Shown here: positions 11,641 to 23,546 of the stretch, piece after piece
Layout: the number at the start of each line of letters is the position of its first letter
Numbering within the stretch: position 1 is the first letter of the stretch
DNA from: Tetrahymena thermophila SB210
Taxonomy: Eukaryota; Ciliophora; Oligohymenophorea; Hymenostomatida; Tetrahymenidae
Reading direction: 5' to 3'
Length of the DNA stretch: 64,000 nt
NCBI RefSeq assembly: GCF_000189635.1
Contig: NW_002476380.1
Coordinates: 248,001 to 312,000, forward strand
Made by a program: the position numbers and the translations under genes
Notes under the pieces: model-generated
Told to the model about the DNA's origin: nothing
Database searches by the model: none
Seen by the model: only the letters and a program-made list of their open reading frames with translations

Positions 11641-13404
11641 TAAATTAGATTTAAAAATATTTAAGTAAATTTAGATCAGATATTATTTATGACATACATG
11701 ACAAATGCTTTTGATTTAACAATATAAACAATTTGTTTTTAAATTATTTAAATAAAAATTATTTTTATTAAGAAGCTTTTCGATTATATTCTCTTTCTTT
11801 TAATCAATGAAAATTTAGTAAAGATTTTTAAGAGATATTTATTTCTTCTATTAAGCAATTCTTTATATATTTTTTTAAATGAATGAAAGTCAAGTAAAGA
11901 TTTTAAGAGGTATTTCTATAAAGCTAGCGTTTACCAGTTTATATGAATAAAGAAGTTAAAAAAAGATTGAAACCATTTAGTTTTTACTATTTTTTAAATT
12001 AAATATTTATTTTTTAATAAAAATATTAAAAAAACATTCAAAAATTAAATAAGCAAATAAATACATATTTACAGTTTACACATTTTATTGCTAACTTAAA
12101 GAGGTATTTATCTTTATTAATCAAGCACTACTAGTTTATAATTTTTACTTTCAAAATTAATAAAGTAAAAGCAAATTGAAATAATTTTAACAGTTTTTAA
12201 AAAATATATTTAATACAAAAAATAAAAATCAAATAAAATAAATTTAAGTTATTTTAATAAATCTATTTTCTAAAAAATTTATTTTATGAATTATTATGAT
12301 TAAGCAAATAAATACATATTTACAGTTTACACTTTTTTTACTTTCAACGAATTAAATAAAGTAAAGAAAGAAAGAGTCATTTACTACCAGTTTATTATTT
12401 TTGATTACAAAATTAATAAAGTAGTAATAAATTGAAACCATTTTAAAAGTTTTTTAAAATTATCATTAATAAATATAAAATAGAACACTTAAAAATTAAA
12501 GAAAATTTAAGCTATTTTAATAAATCTACTTTTTCATAAAATTTATTTTTTGAACTAAAACGTATTTTTATTCATATTTTTGGTGATATATAAACAATTT
12601 TTATTTGATATTCAAGCTTAAAAACACTTATTACTTAAAATTTTTGATTTTTCTAAATAAGGATTCTAATGTTTGCAAAAAAATATTTAAAAAGCAAAAA
12701 TAGGAAAATAGATGAATTCAAAAAACTTTTGTAAAATTTAAAGCATTATCAAAATAAAATTGTGTTAATCTACTTTAAAAATAATTGAGAACCCAATAAA
12801 TTTTAAACGATAATTTAATTGCTAACTGTTGATTTCTTTTAAGAATATTTTAATATTTTTTTAATACTAAATTTTCAATTTAAAAATTTTTATGAAAAGT
12901 GTACTAAAAAAATGTCAAAAAGAAAATAAAATTTATTTTTAGAAGAAGATTGTATGAGGCTAGACTAGAGTAGGATATACAATTAATAAGTAGGTTTTTA
13001 GTTCGATTATAATTTGGAATAATGAAAATTTAATCAGTTTACTTGATTAATTTTATATTAAATTTAATTTACTTGAAAGAAATTTTAAGGTAATAAGCTC
13101 TTTTTTTAGCAGAAATAATTAAAAACAAAGGATATTATAAGTCCAAAATTCAAGTTAATTTACTGATTATTTTTTTTGATAATTAATTAAATATTTTATG
13201 ATTAAAGGCTTGAAATAAATATATAAGTATAGATAGAGGTTTTTCAATACCAAAAGGTAGAGTTTTAAACAAAAGCACATAAATTCAGCCTACTCAATTT
13301 TACTTCAACTAAAGCAACATAGATATAGATTAAAAAGAAACCACACTTGATCAGACGAAAAGTAGAAATATTGCTGATAGTTCTAGTCTATCTATATATT
13401 TTAA
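11641..13404. other. long intergenic region with direct repeats
   Basis: This 1.76-kb AT-rich region contains the direct repeat described separately (12051-12560) and looser related blocks before it (11760-12050). Between about 13250 and 13404 one frame stays open and has Gln/Asn/Thr-rich, protein-like composition, so it might hold a 5' exon of the histidine kinase. I could not join it to the downstream frame with a convincing intron. Confidence 0.55.
12051..12560. repeat. two imperfect tandem direct repeats of about 250 bp
   Basis: The block beginning 'aagcaaataaatacatattt' at 12051 recurs at 12302. The first 31 bases are identical; the rest is similar with indels, ending near 'aaaatttattttatgaa' and 'aaaatttattttttgaa'. 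The unit period is 251 bp. No reading frame is conserved between the copies. Confidence 0.75.
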
Positions 13405-16400
13405 ATGATAATCTAATAAGATCATGAAAAATTGCTACTTAATAAGTGGCTATTATGCTTTAAATCTAAAAATATTGAAATGTCTTATTAACTTTAAAGG
13501 AAAAAGTATTTCCCTGCTAAGATTAGTTATTTGATTATTCTATAATTACTAATTCAAAGTCTAGCGCTCATTTATGCCATTATTTATCATTAAGGCTAAG
13601 CTAGGCTAAATTATCTTATTTTTTTTTTCATTGCTATAGACATCATTAATTTGAAATTAATGGCTAAGTGCTTCGATAAAATACTTATTATTGTATAGTT
13701 AAAATCTTTTTTAAGTCTTATCTTCGCTGTTGAAGTATTCTATGTCCAGCAAGAATTAAATATACCCTCATGCTATTTCTTGATCTATTTTCTTGGATAT
13801 ATATCCATTTGCGGTAAGTCGCACTTATGGTACAATCAGATATTAATTATAATAGTATTGCTAGTTTATTTCTACGCTAGAACAGATTAAATATTATAAA
13901 TAGGAAATATATTGATATATATTCTATTTTAAGTCATAAAAATCTATTTTGAGGAAAAAGATTAGCGCCTTTAGTACTATGACTTATTTAGAGAGAATAA
14001 AATTAATGAAAATTTTCAAAACCTAATAAAAAATATTATTCCTTGTGGCTTATTTGTATGCTCTAAGCCTAGTTAGTAAAAATAAATAGTTAAAAATATA
14101 ATTGATCAAGAGGAAGTGTAAACTAAAGATTAAGTTTAATCTTAATTTAATGATCTGTAAGTTAAATTTGTAAATCGCTAATGTATGCAAGATTTGGATA
14201 TAGCAGATGGTCAACACACAATAACGAAAATAGAATAATTCAAAAATATCAACAAATACAAAACAATATCGAATGCCCCATTAGTTGATAAAAATTAAAC
14301 AAATAAAACAAAAATAGCTAATTTAAATTCAATTGATCAAAAAAAAGATTTCACATTAAACTAAGTCATTTATGACTATTTAAATACTAATATCAATGAC
14401 TACATCAAGAGTATAGAAATGAAAAATAAGCCTGAATAAACATTCTTGAATGTTCCTTATGAAAATGGTTTTTATGAGACAAAGTAAATTAATTTAAATT
14501 TCATTTTATTTTTTTAAAAATATAATTCTTTGAATAAAATATGAATTATTTCATATTCATTTAAATATAAAAAATGTTTTTAAGAACAATATTTCAATGA
14601 AAATATAATAAAGAATAATTTTTATTGATTATTTTAAATCTAAGATATGAATTATTTCAATACAAAATTATTATTCAATCTTTGAAATATAAAGAAAATG
14701 TTTTTAAGGACAAAATTTAAATGAAAATAAAATAAAACATAATTTTTTTTATTGAATATTTTAAATCTAAGATATGAATTATTTCAATACAAAATTATTA
14801 TTATCAATCTTTTAAATACAAAGAAAATGTTTTTAAGGACAATATTTAAATGAAAATAAAATAAAACATAATTTTTTTTATAGAATAGTTTAAATCTAAA
14901 ATATGAAATTATCTCATTCAATATTTTAAATACAAAATAGAAAATGTTTTTTAGGATAATATTTAAATGAAAATAAAATTATTTGAAGTTAATTTTTATG
15001 GTTTAATTCATAATAGTAAATTTTTTTAAAATTAGGTTTTTTGATATAAAACTTGTTAATTGTTAATGGGATAATACAGAAGCCTGCCTGTGTGTATTGA
15101 TAAACTTGAGTTAAAAAGTTTTAAATGAAAGATAAAATTAGCTTGAAGAATATTAAAAGAGAATGATGTCAACAATAACACACAATTTAAAGACACCTTT
15201 AAATGGAATTATTCTACTATTGTAGAGTCTAATTTAACAAAAAGATCAAATTCCAGAAGAATTATATTACTAAATTATTGATATATATACTAATAGTGAG
15301 CTCCTGCTTTGTATGATAAATGATGTAATTGATTATTCGAAAATATAATCAGACAGCTTTAAGTTGGTCACACAAAAATTTAACATCAGTAAGCTCCTTT
15401 ATGAAATCAAAGACATGTATGCTACATAACTCGAGAAAAAATAGCTTTAACTCATATTAGACTATGAAAATTTAAAAGATTTTACATTTAACACTGATTA
15501 TGAGAGACTAAAATAAATTCTTGTTAATTTGACTGGAAACGCGCTAAAATTTACTTTTGAAGGCTATATTAAGATTGTTATCAAAGAATCTAACTTAGAC
15601 TCAAATATTGTAGAAATACAAGTCACAGATACAGGAAACGGAATTTCTAAACACATAAAATAGAGTCTACTCCAAAAAAAAATTACTGATAACCACAAAC
15701 ATAAATTAGATAAACAATCAGGTAGGCAGGAGATTATTTTATTCAAAAAAATTAACTTTGTTAAACAATTTTTTATTAAAATTAGGTTCGGGCATAGGAT
15801 TAAACATTTGCTAATAATTAGTTGAAAAGTTAGGTCCACATTCAAAGCTATTTATTTAATCAGTAGAAAAATAAGGCACTAAAATTTCATTTTATCTTTA
15901 TAAAAATTTTAATCGGAATCGATTGGCTTCTCAGCAAAATCATGTGCAAAAATCCAAACAAAAGAGATTTAGTCTTAAACCTTAAAACTTTTCTATGAAT
16001 ACATTCAAGTCTGATATATATTCTTATGAAGATAATCAAAACTCTAACAACTTTATTAAAATAAATGATAAACTTTAAAGCAATTCAAACTATGAAAAGA
16101 AGAGAGGTAAAAAAGAGACTTTGGCTATTCTTGGAATCAATAATCCGATTAACAATCAACAAATGTCTACAACTGATAATTTAATTTCTTAATTTGGATT
16201 TTAGATACCTTCACAAGATTAAATAAGATAATAAAAATAATCTATTATTAAATAGCTTATTGATGAGAAGCAAAAGAAGGATTTTCTCAGAGAAAGCTTC
16301 GAGTCATACTAGCTTCATGAAAATGATGAGTTTAACTAGATAAATAGCAAAAATATCAATTTGTTAAATTAAGAAGATTTCATAAAGCATAAATTATCGG

Positions 16401-18274
16401 TTGATATTTAAAATTTGAGAAAAGCAAGCGTTGGAAGGTAGAAAAGCACCTCAAAATTATCAGAAAAGAAATCCATCAGCAAAACTAATTCTGAAAACAG
16501 GAGATCTTAGAGATAAACGATATCGAAATCATTTATATTGGAAAGTGTTGGAGAAATTGAAGAATTCACACTAGAGTTAAAGCATAATTTCAATGTGAAC
16601 AAACCAAGAAATAAAGTAAACAGTATTTATAATCTGTTCTCTAATACTAATGTATTAGGTAAATTAGATTATTAGCTTTAGGATAAAAAGTAAGCATCAT
16701 ATCTATGCTAAGATGAAACTTCAAATAATTATTTATTGATTCAAAATATGGAATAAATCAAATCAGAACAAAATACTCTGATTAACAACCATCAAAGTAG
16801 CTTGTAATCTCCGCTTTCACAAAATTTTAAGTTCTTAAGCATAACAGAATAGCCACTTCTAACCAATATTGAAAGTCCTTCAAACCAGTATTTTGCTTCA
16901 AACTTTGCGTAATAGTAGTAAATTAAATATTAAAAGTCTAAATTTGATTAATTTAATTAGAAAAACTCAGAAGATAATGTTTCTAGTGATATTGATGATT
17001 TAAAAAATAGTAGTTCTTAAAAGTCTAAAGATTAGCAATTCTAAATAACCTAATACATAAATGAAAATCAGAGCTAATATAAAGATAATCAATCTAATTA
17101 AAAAAGATAAATTGAAAATCACTAAAATGTTTCAAAATTAATTTATTAGGAGCTTCCAAATTCAGAAGAAACAAATAAACACTAATAAAATTCTTAATAT
17201 GTAAATAATAATAAGACACAATAAAGTGTTAATAATAATCAGACACAACATAGCAGAAGCTCGAGTTCTTAAATGAATTTAAGTTAAATTAATGTCAAAG
17301 AAAAAGATGCAAAATTTAATACTCAAAATGATGAAACAAACGATTAACATAACCCCAAAAACTATGAAAAATATATTTTTAAAAGCCATAGAAATAATTT
17401 GAATTTTTAAAGTGAAAAATAATTTTAATTTAAAAAATTTATACTTCAAAATGATCAATTTAAATCTAATGATTCCTCGAATACTTACAACAACGAAACA
17501 TACGATGCAGAATAAAACTTTAACTATTAAGACTTTGATAATTAAAAAAACTAGAATAAATAGTAAAATGATGTTTCTGGCTTCAAAAATCTATTCTAGA
17601 AATAATACTCGATAAATTTATTGTAATAAGTGCCTTCTAAAAGTGACTGTAAACTGCATAGAACTATGTCTGAAAAGTAAAAATATTCAGAAGAGCATTC
17701 AAATAACTAAATAATTCAGAAAAGCCTAATTCAAAGTTATAGAGAATTATAAAAGCATGATCAAATTGTGCTGTAAATTAATAAACCAATTAATAGTAAT
17801 TTCAATGAAGTGAATTAAAAATATCAATCACTAAACATAGCAAACATCACTAGAGATCATGAATAGTATATTAAATAAGCTTTAGAAGGAAAAAAAATAC
17901 TTATTGTAGATGATACAATGTTCAATGTTATTGCTTTGAAAGCTCTTCTAATGAATATAACAAAAAATTCAATAGTCATTGAAGAAGCTTTCAATGGTAG
18001 ATAGGCTATGCAAAAAGTACTGCAAAGCTAAGAATTATTTGATTTAATATTTATGGATGTGAATATGCCTGTTATGGATGGATTATAAGCCACAGAAAAT
18101 ATCAAACAAATTGACCGTAATAATAAAATAATTATAGTTACTGCATTTTCAGATGAAACAAATAGATCTGAATGCATAAGTATAGGTGCTGATGGATTTT
18201 TAACAAAACCAGTAAAAATTAAAGATTTAGCTACTCAAATATAAAGTGTTTTTAAATTGTACAACAAATATTGA
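13405..18274 (+). CDS. membrane-bound hybrid histidine kinase
   Basis: Three exons (13405-14483, 15036-15721, 15786-18274) give 4254 nt and 1417 residues. The N-terminal third has five to six hydrophobic segments (about residues 30-200). Then come the dimerisation and phosphoacceptor helix STITHNLKTPLNG with H409, an N box (RLKQILVNLTGNALKF), a G1 box DTGNG and a G2 box SGIGLNI split by the second intron. A low-complexity linker of about 600 Asn/Gln/Ser-rich residues follows. The C-terminus is a receiver domain: DD after ILIV, phosphoacceptor D1346 in FMDVNMPVMDG, then T in IIVTAF and K in LTKPVK. By family, H409 autophosphorylates and passes the phosphate to D1346 or onwards through an HPt protein. 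The stimulus is unknown. The start is the first ATG after an in-frame TGA; an additional 5' exon is possible. Confidence 0.92.
14541..15000. repeat. minisatellite inside an intron of the histidine kinase gene
   Basis: Four tandem units begin at 14541, 14647, 14774 and about 14903 (106, 127 and 129 bp, plus a last partial). Each starts 'atgaattatttcat' or close to it and contains 'aaaatgtttttaaggacaa' and 'aatgaaaataaaataaa'. They make up most of the 552-nt intron 14484-15035, whose splice ends give the correct frame on both sides. Confidence 0.85.
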
Positions 18275-19265
18275 ATTAAACAAAATAATTAAATTCTTAA
18301 TTATAAAAAGTGAGTTAATTTTGCTTAAACTTTCTTGATAACTAATTATTATATATTAAAATTAATTAACTACTAAATTATTAAACAGCATATAACAAAA
18401 ACAAATATGTAAAATTTTATATTATTAACTTGTAAATTATTTAATAAACAAATAAATCATTTCTTCTAGATAAAATTAACTTTTATTCATTTTTCTTTTA
18501 ATTATTTATTTCATAAAAATAACTTTAATTATTCAACATAGTTCAGCTAAATTACAATTATTTTTACTTTGAAGTATTTTTAAAGTAGAAAAAGCAAAAT
18601 ATTAAATCTTGACTTTTAATTTGAATGTTTGATATAACTATTTGATTTTTAAAAGTTTAAATTATTTTATTATTTATATAAAATATCTAAAAAAATTTAA
18701 TCTTTGCAAAAAAAAAAAATCTAATTCCAACATTTAAAATATTAAATTTATGTTTATCATTTTTTTTATGACTACTTTGTAAATAAATTAATAAAGAATG
18801 TTGATTTTTCAAATAGCAAATTTATTATTTAATTGTTAAATTAATCTTGAAGAAATTAATATTTTTAACATTCTTTAATTAAGTTTTCAGTGGAAAAGTT
18901 CAGTTAATCCAACATATAATTAAATTTAAAGGAAATTTTTAGATCATCATTTAAATTTTGATTTTTATAAATTTTAAAATAAATTTTTATAAATTCATTA
19001 ATCTCTGATAAACTAGTTAAAAGAATGATAGAAAAAATATAAATTATTTATATCTAAGAAAAATAATTTTAATTAATTCATTTATATTTTGAATATAAAA
19101 TAAATATTTTTTTGTATCATTTAAGATGTAATTTTTAAAGGCTAAAACATATAAATAAATAATTGGATTATTTAATTATATATTTTTTTGTAGATAAATT
19201 ACTATATCTATAAAATTACTTTTAAATAAATAAACACTATTATAAAAATGAATGCTTTCATTCAG
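18275..19265. other. convergent intergenic region
   Basis: Shared 3' flank of two genes that face each other. It is close to pure A/T with poly-A and poly-T runs. No gene was seen. Confidence 0.6.
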
Positions 19266-21145
19266 TCAGTCAGAGTACTAGAAATGATTTTAGATTATTT
19301 TTGCTACAGAACTATAAACAGATTCACTTTTATGGCTCTATAATTCTTAAAGCATTCCAGACAAATTGTATTTCTCTAATGAACTAAGGATGACATTCTC
19401 ACCATCAGCTGTAAAAATTTAAGCAAATGAATGCAATAAATAGTCAATTCCTTCCAAAAGACCTAGGATTAATCTTGTATCTTATGTATTCATAGACCTG
19501 ATATATTTTCCCATAAAATCACTTGAAATAATTTTTTTCATTTAATTATGATTTCCTCCCTTAAAAACTTATATTGCCACATACAGAATTTCTCTTTTTA
19601 CCTAAGTATTAAAAAATTAAAATAAAGTATTGTTATTATAAAATATTTGCTTACATCACTGCTTTAATAATCAAAAGTATCTAAAAATAATTTATATATT
19701 GGATGGTCCATGACATATTCTATGTATTTTGAATTAGTGCAAATATTACTGACTGACCAAGCTATTTCTGCTTTAAATATATGACTATCTCTATAATATT
19801 CATATAAGAGTTTAAAGGCATCTAAGATATTTTAATTAAGCAGATCTTCACAGAACTCATCAGGTCCAGCGATTACGTTAAATATAAATCTAGATATTAT
19901 TTAAACAACAATAATATCAAATTTTGAGCAATTATTCATAATAAATAAGAATCTTTCTATCAAATTGACATTTTTTATTTTTTGCAGCTAATAGAAATAA
20001 CTAATAAGTGCATCTTAAGTGTTTACAGAATCTAAAATATTAAGAACAAGATTTCTTGTTGTTTTAACGTCCTATGATTCATAAAACTTTTCATCACAAG
20101 CTAAATCGAAACTTATTTCTATAAGCTTTTTAAACTATTTGATATAAGTATTTGAGTTAAAAATTAATTTAACATAAATATTAAAAACAAACAAATTACA
20201 TCTTTTGTGCATATTTTGCTCTTAAATTTTCCTTAATTTTTTTCTAGAAAAACAGATATTAGCCATATGTAATCTTTGATTCCTTCATAGTATAATTATC
20301 CATAATTATCTGTATTAAGCTTATCGAGAGAATGAATTTAGAATAAAATATCAATTAAATTTTGCTCATATAGCATTTCTTTTAATTTCTTGTTTCCTGA
20401 AATTAAGTTTCCTGTCATAAACAATCCCTTTTAAATTATTAAATGAATAAACTTCAGTTTATTTAATCGTTTATTACATATTCTATTATAGTAGATTCGT
20501 TTGATACAAGTGAATTTAGCACAACATTGACTACTCTGTTATTGATATAACTTTAAAGAATTTAGTTATCTGCATAGAAGAGAGATCCTAATAAGTTATA
20601 TACATTGCTTTGTAAATAAATAAATTCTTTAAAAATTTCTTCTTCTAAAATAGGTAGTATCACATCAATAGTGCCAAGTTTTAATGTCTACTCAATAAGG
20701 TATTAGTCGTTAGATTTTATATCTATGACAGTTTCTATAATATATGTACAATAATCATTCATTTGTTCAATGAGCTATTCGTTTAACTCAATTCTAGCCT
20801 GCTATAATGATGCTTGAATAGAATTTAATAATTGCTAAACATATAACATTCTATCCTAAAGCAAAAAAAAAGTAAATATTTTAACTGTTGATTGAATAAA
20901 CAAGTGAGTACTTCTTAATTGTTGAAAGTAGTCCTATGCACAAATTCTTTATTAATTGCTAAAATTGGTTTACTTCTCGACTTAGCTAATAATTCATTCA
21001 TTTTCTTTTTTCTAATTTCTACTCTATAGTTTTCTTTCTTTTTAGAAATGATATCCCTATAATCATATTCTTCTTGTTCGTGCTACTGTTCGTTCTAATC
21101 ATTTTATTCGCTTTGATAGCTTGTTAATTTATCAATTTATTCCAT
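19266..21145 (-). CDS. divergent importin-alpha-like (karyopherin) protein
   Basis: ATG at 21145. Exon 1 (21145-20912, 78 codons) is Gln/Glu-rich and then strongly basic (SKKKENYRVEIRKKKMNELL), which looks like an importin-beta-binding domain. After a 56-nt intron (20911-20856) the protein is a run of amphipathic helices in armadillo-repeat style, for example MLYVQQLLNSIQASL, QTLKLGTIDVILPIL and IYLQSNVYNLLGSLF. Further introns of similar size follow, one starting after IIEYV near 20465 and one near 19630. The stop is TGA at 19268-19266. Length is about 540 residues. Importin alpha carries NLS cargo with importin beta through nuclear pores. The canonical Trp/Asn array is weak, so this may be one of the divergent importin-alpha paralogues known to diversify between the two nuclei of ciliates. 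It heads a same-strand run with ALG2 and delta-tubulin. Confidence 0.7.
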
Positions 21146-21610
21146 TTTATAATTTTATAATTTTTTTTTTTTTTTTTGAATTATTAAAAATAATAATCAA
21201 TATTAATCTTTTTGGCGCAATTTAAATAAATTATACTAAATAAATATCTAAATCTTGCTTCAATTTAATCAGAATTAAAAATTTTTACTTTTTTACTATT
21301 TTTGATATTATTTTCCAATCAAAAAAAAAACAAGTCATTCATAAAATTTTATGTTTGTTTAAACTAAATTAAAATAATTTTGCTTCAAAAATACACTGCA
21401 AAATAAAAAAATCTTGAACTATTTTTAATTGAAAATTTAATAGAAAGAATATTTTTAAATTAAACATTATTTATACTTAAATTTCACTAAAAATTCAATA
21501 GAATAATTTTTTTTAAGGGAAATAGAAAATGCATCATCAAATATTTTTAAATATTATTTATTTATTATAAAATAAAGTTTTTAACTATTAAAATTTTAAT
21601 CTTATATTCT
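21146..21610. other. intergenic between two minus-strand genes
   Basis: AT-rich spacer containing the ALG2 3' flank and the importin-like promoter. No conserved element was seen. Confidence 0.6.
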
Positions 21611-23074
21611 TCAATTGTTCTTTTTAGAGCCTGGTTAGCAAATTTCTCTCACACTCTTATCGATAGATTCAGCAAATGCTTCCAATCCAAACTTTTCGAT
21701 AGCCCTCTTTCTGCCGTTTTGTCCCATCTCAGCTGCTTTAGAGGGATTCTTAGCAATCCAATCCATTTTTTTTGACCAATCGGATGGATTACTTTATAAA
21801 AGAAATCCTGTTTCACCATCAACAACACTCTCCTTTGGGCCACCACTATTGCAAGCAAGTACAGGACGCTTCATATACATGCATTCAACAGGAACTATTC
21901 CGAAATGCTCGTTTTCTGGTGTATATAATACTGCTTGAGCAGTTTATAATAATTAAGTTCTTTCTTTGTTTGAGATACTAAATTTAAATACAACTTTGTC
22001 TTCCACATTTAATTCTTTAGCAAGAGACAATAACTCCTTATGGTGTTCAACATTTTCAGCTATTCTTTCATCATATCCTCCAGCAATTATAAGCTTAAAT
22101 TGATTATTAGAAGCTGACTCCTTGACAAATTATGCAAATGCTTAAATAGCTAAGTTAATATTTTTCTTACGTTCATAACGGTTGAGTGACAAGAAAAATG
22201 GGCTTGCCTTTGAATCTACTGGTGCTGATTATTTTATAGTATCATCGAAGCTTGAAAAGTCTATTGCAGGATATAATATTTCAGGATTATTATATTTACT
22301 AAGATATTTGAATGATCTCTAGTAAACTTCACGTGTAAAATTACTATTAACTAAAATTTTGTTAGCAAATAATAAGCTGAATTCTTCTATGTAGTCTAAA
22401 AAAAATCTATATATCTTTTTCAAAATAGATCTTCTTTCAACACAGAGCAACTTGTCAGGATAATGACAGTAAAAAAGGCATTTTCTATTGAAAAGACGAA
22501 GTAGAGGAACTGCAGGACTTACCTGATTTATTTATTTATTTATATTTTTAAAAGAATTATATTAACAAAATATTTGAAATATAATAAACAAAATGTTTGT
22601 TTAAATTATTCAAATGAATGTTTCATGTCTAATTTTATATCAAATAGATAGCATTTTTAATTATTTATTATATTGTTTCAACTTATTTAATATTTTTTCA
22701 ATACTAATCTCTGACTTAATAAATCCATATTTAACAAAATGTATTTTTACCTAATCTACAATGACTACATCAAATTTAAACCCAAAGCAAATCAAATATA
22801 AAGTACAAAAAATGACTCTAATAGTAGCACAGAGAGCCCAAAGTTTACCAAATATTGTTTAAGGTACTATGGCTCCTCTCACTTCGACGGGTATAGTTCC
22901 ATCTATTGTTGCTTAAAAGCAGTGCTTAGGATCATGATATGGAGTGTAGATAATTACATTATGCCCTTACTTTTTAAGAGCAACAGCCATATTAACTATT
23001 AATTATTCAGCTCCTCCTATACCTAAATCAGGATGAATAAATCCTATTCTCAACTAAGATTTACTTTCTGACAT
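21611..23074 (-). CDS. ALG2: ALG2 alpha-1,3/1,6-mannosyltransferase (GT4 family)
   Basis: Two exons (23074-22751 and 22522-21611; intron of 228 nt) encode 411 residues from the ATG at 23074. The N-terminus [19 protein letters not shown] is the glycine-rich start of the first Rossmann domain. A hydrophobic segment (about residues 75-100, [18 protein letters not shown]) fits the membrane-associated helices of ALG2. The second domain has [14 protein letters not shown] and the GT4 retaining motif with paired glutamates in EHFGIVPVE, then GGPKESV and TGFL. The enzyme adds the second and third mannose to the dolichol-linked oligosaccharide on the cytosolic ER face, in N-glycan precursor assembly. 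Length agrees with the family (about 410-500 residues). Ends at TGA 21613-21611. Confidence 0.95.
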
Positions 23075-23546
23075 TTTCTCAAAAACCTTAAAAGAATTTT
23101 TTCGAAATAAAATTTTTTTCTGTTGAAATAAATAATTTACTAAAATTAAATATATAGAAAGCTTTTAGATACTATTGATAAATAACTAAAATCAAATTAA
23201 ATATCATAAAGCTTTCTACATAATATCTATTTGATATTCATAAAAAATTGACATCAAAAAGTAACAAACAAAAGTAAATATCCTTATATCAAAAGATTTT
23301 AATTTTTTAAAACATTTTACAAAAACTCTTTTAAAAATTAAATTATTTATTTATTTATTTATTTTCATAACAATATTAAGTAATTAAGATTGATATAAAG
23401 GAATACTACAATTTACTTAAAAAAATATTAAAATGAAAATATATTCATATTCAATATATATCATATCAGATAACACACATAATTAGTTAATTATTTATTT
23501 ATTTATATGTAGGTTAGTAAAACTATATTAAATTAAGTTTGTTTTA
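23075..23546. other. intergenic between two minus-strand genes
   Basis: AT-rich, with short ATTT-type repeats near 23341-23365 and 23490-23505. No gene was recognised. Confidence 0.6.

Noticed and set aside
21649..21981. Two overlapping 69-codon ORFs on opposite strands
   Set aside because: Both lie over the ALG2 glycosyltransferase motif region and are shadows of it.
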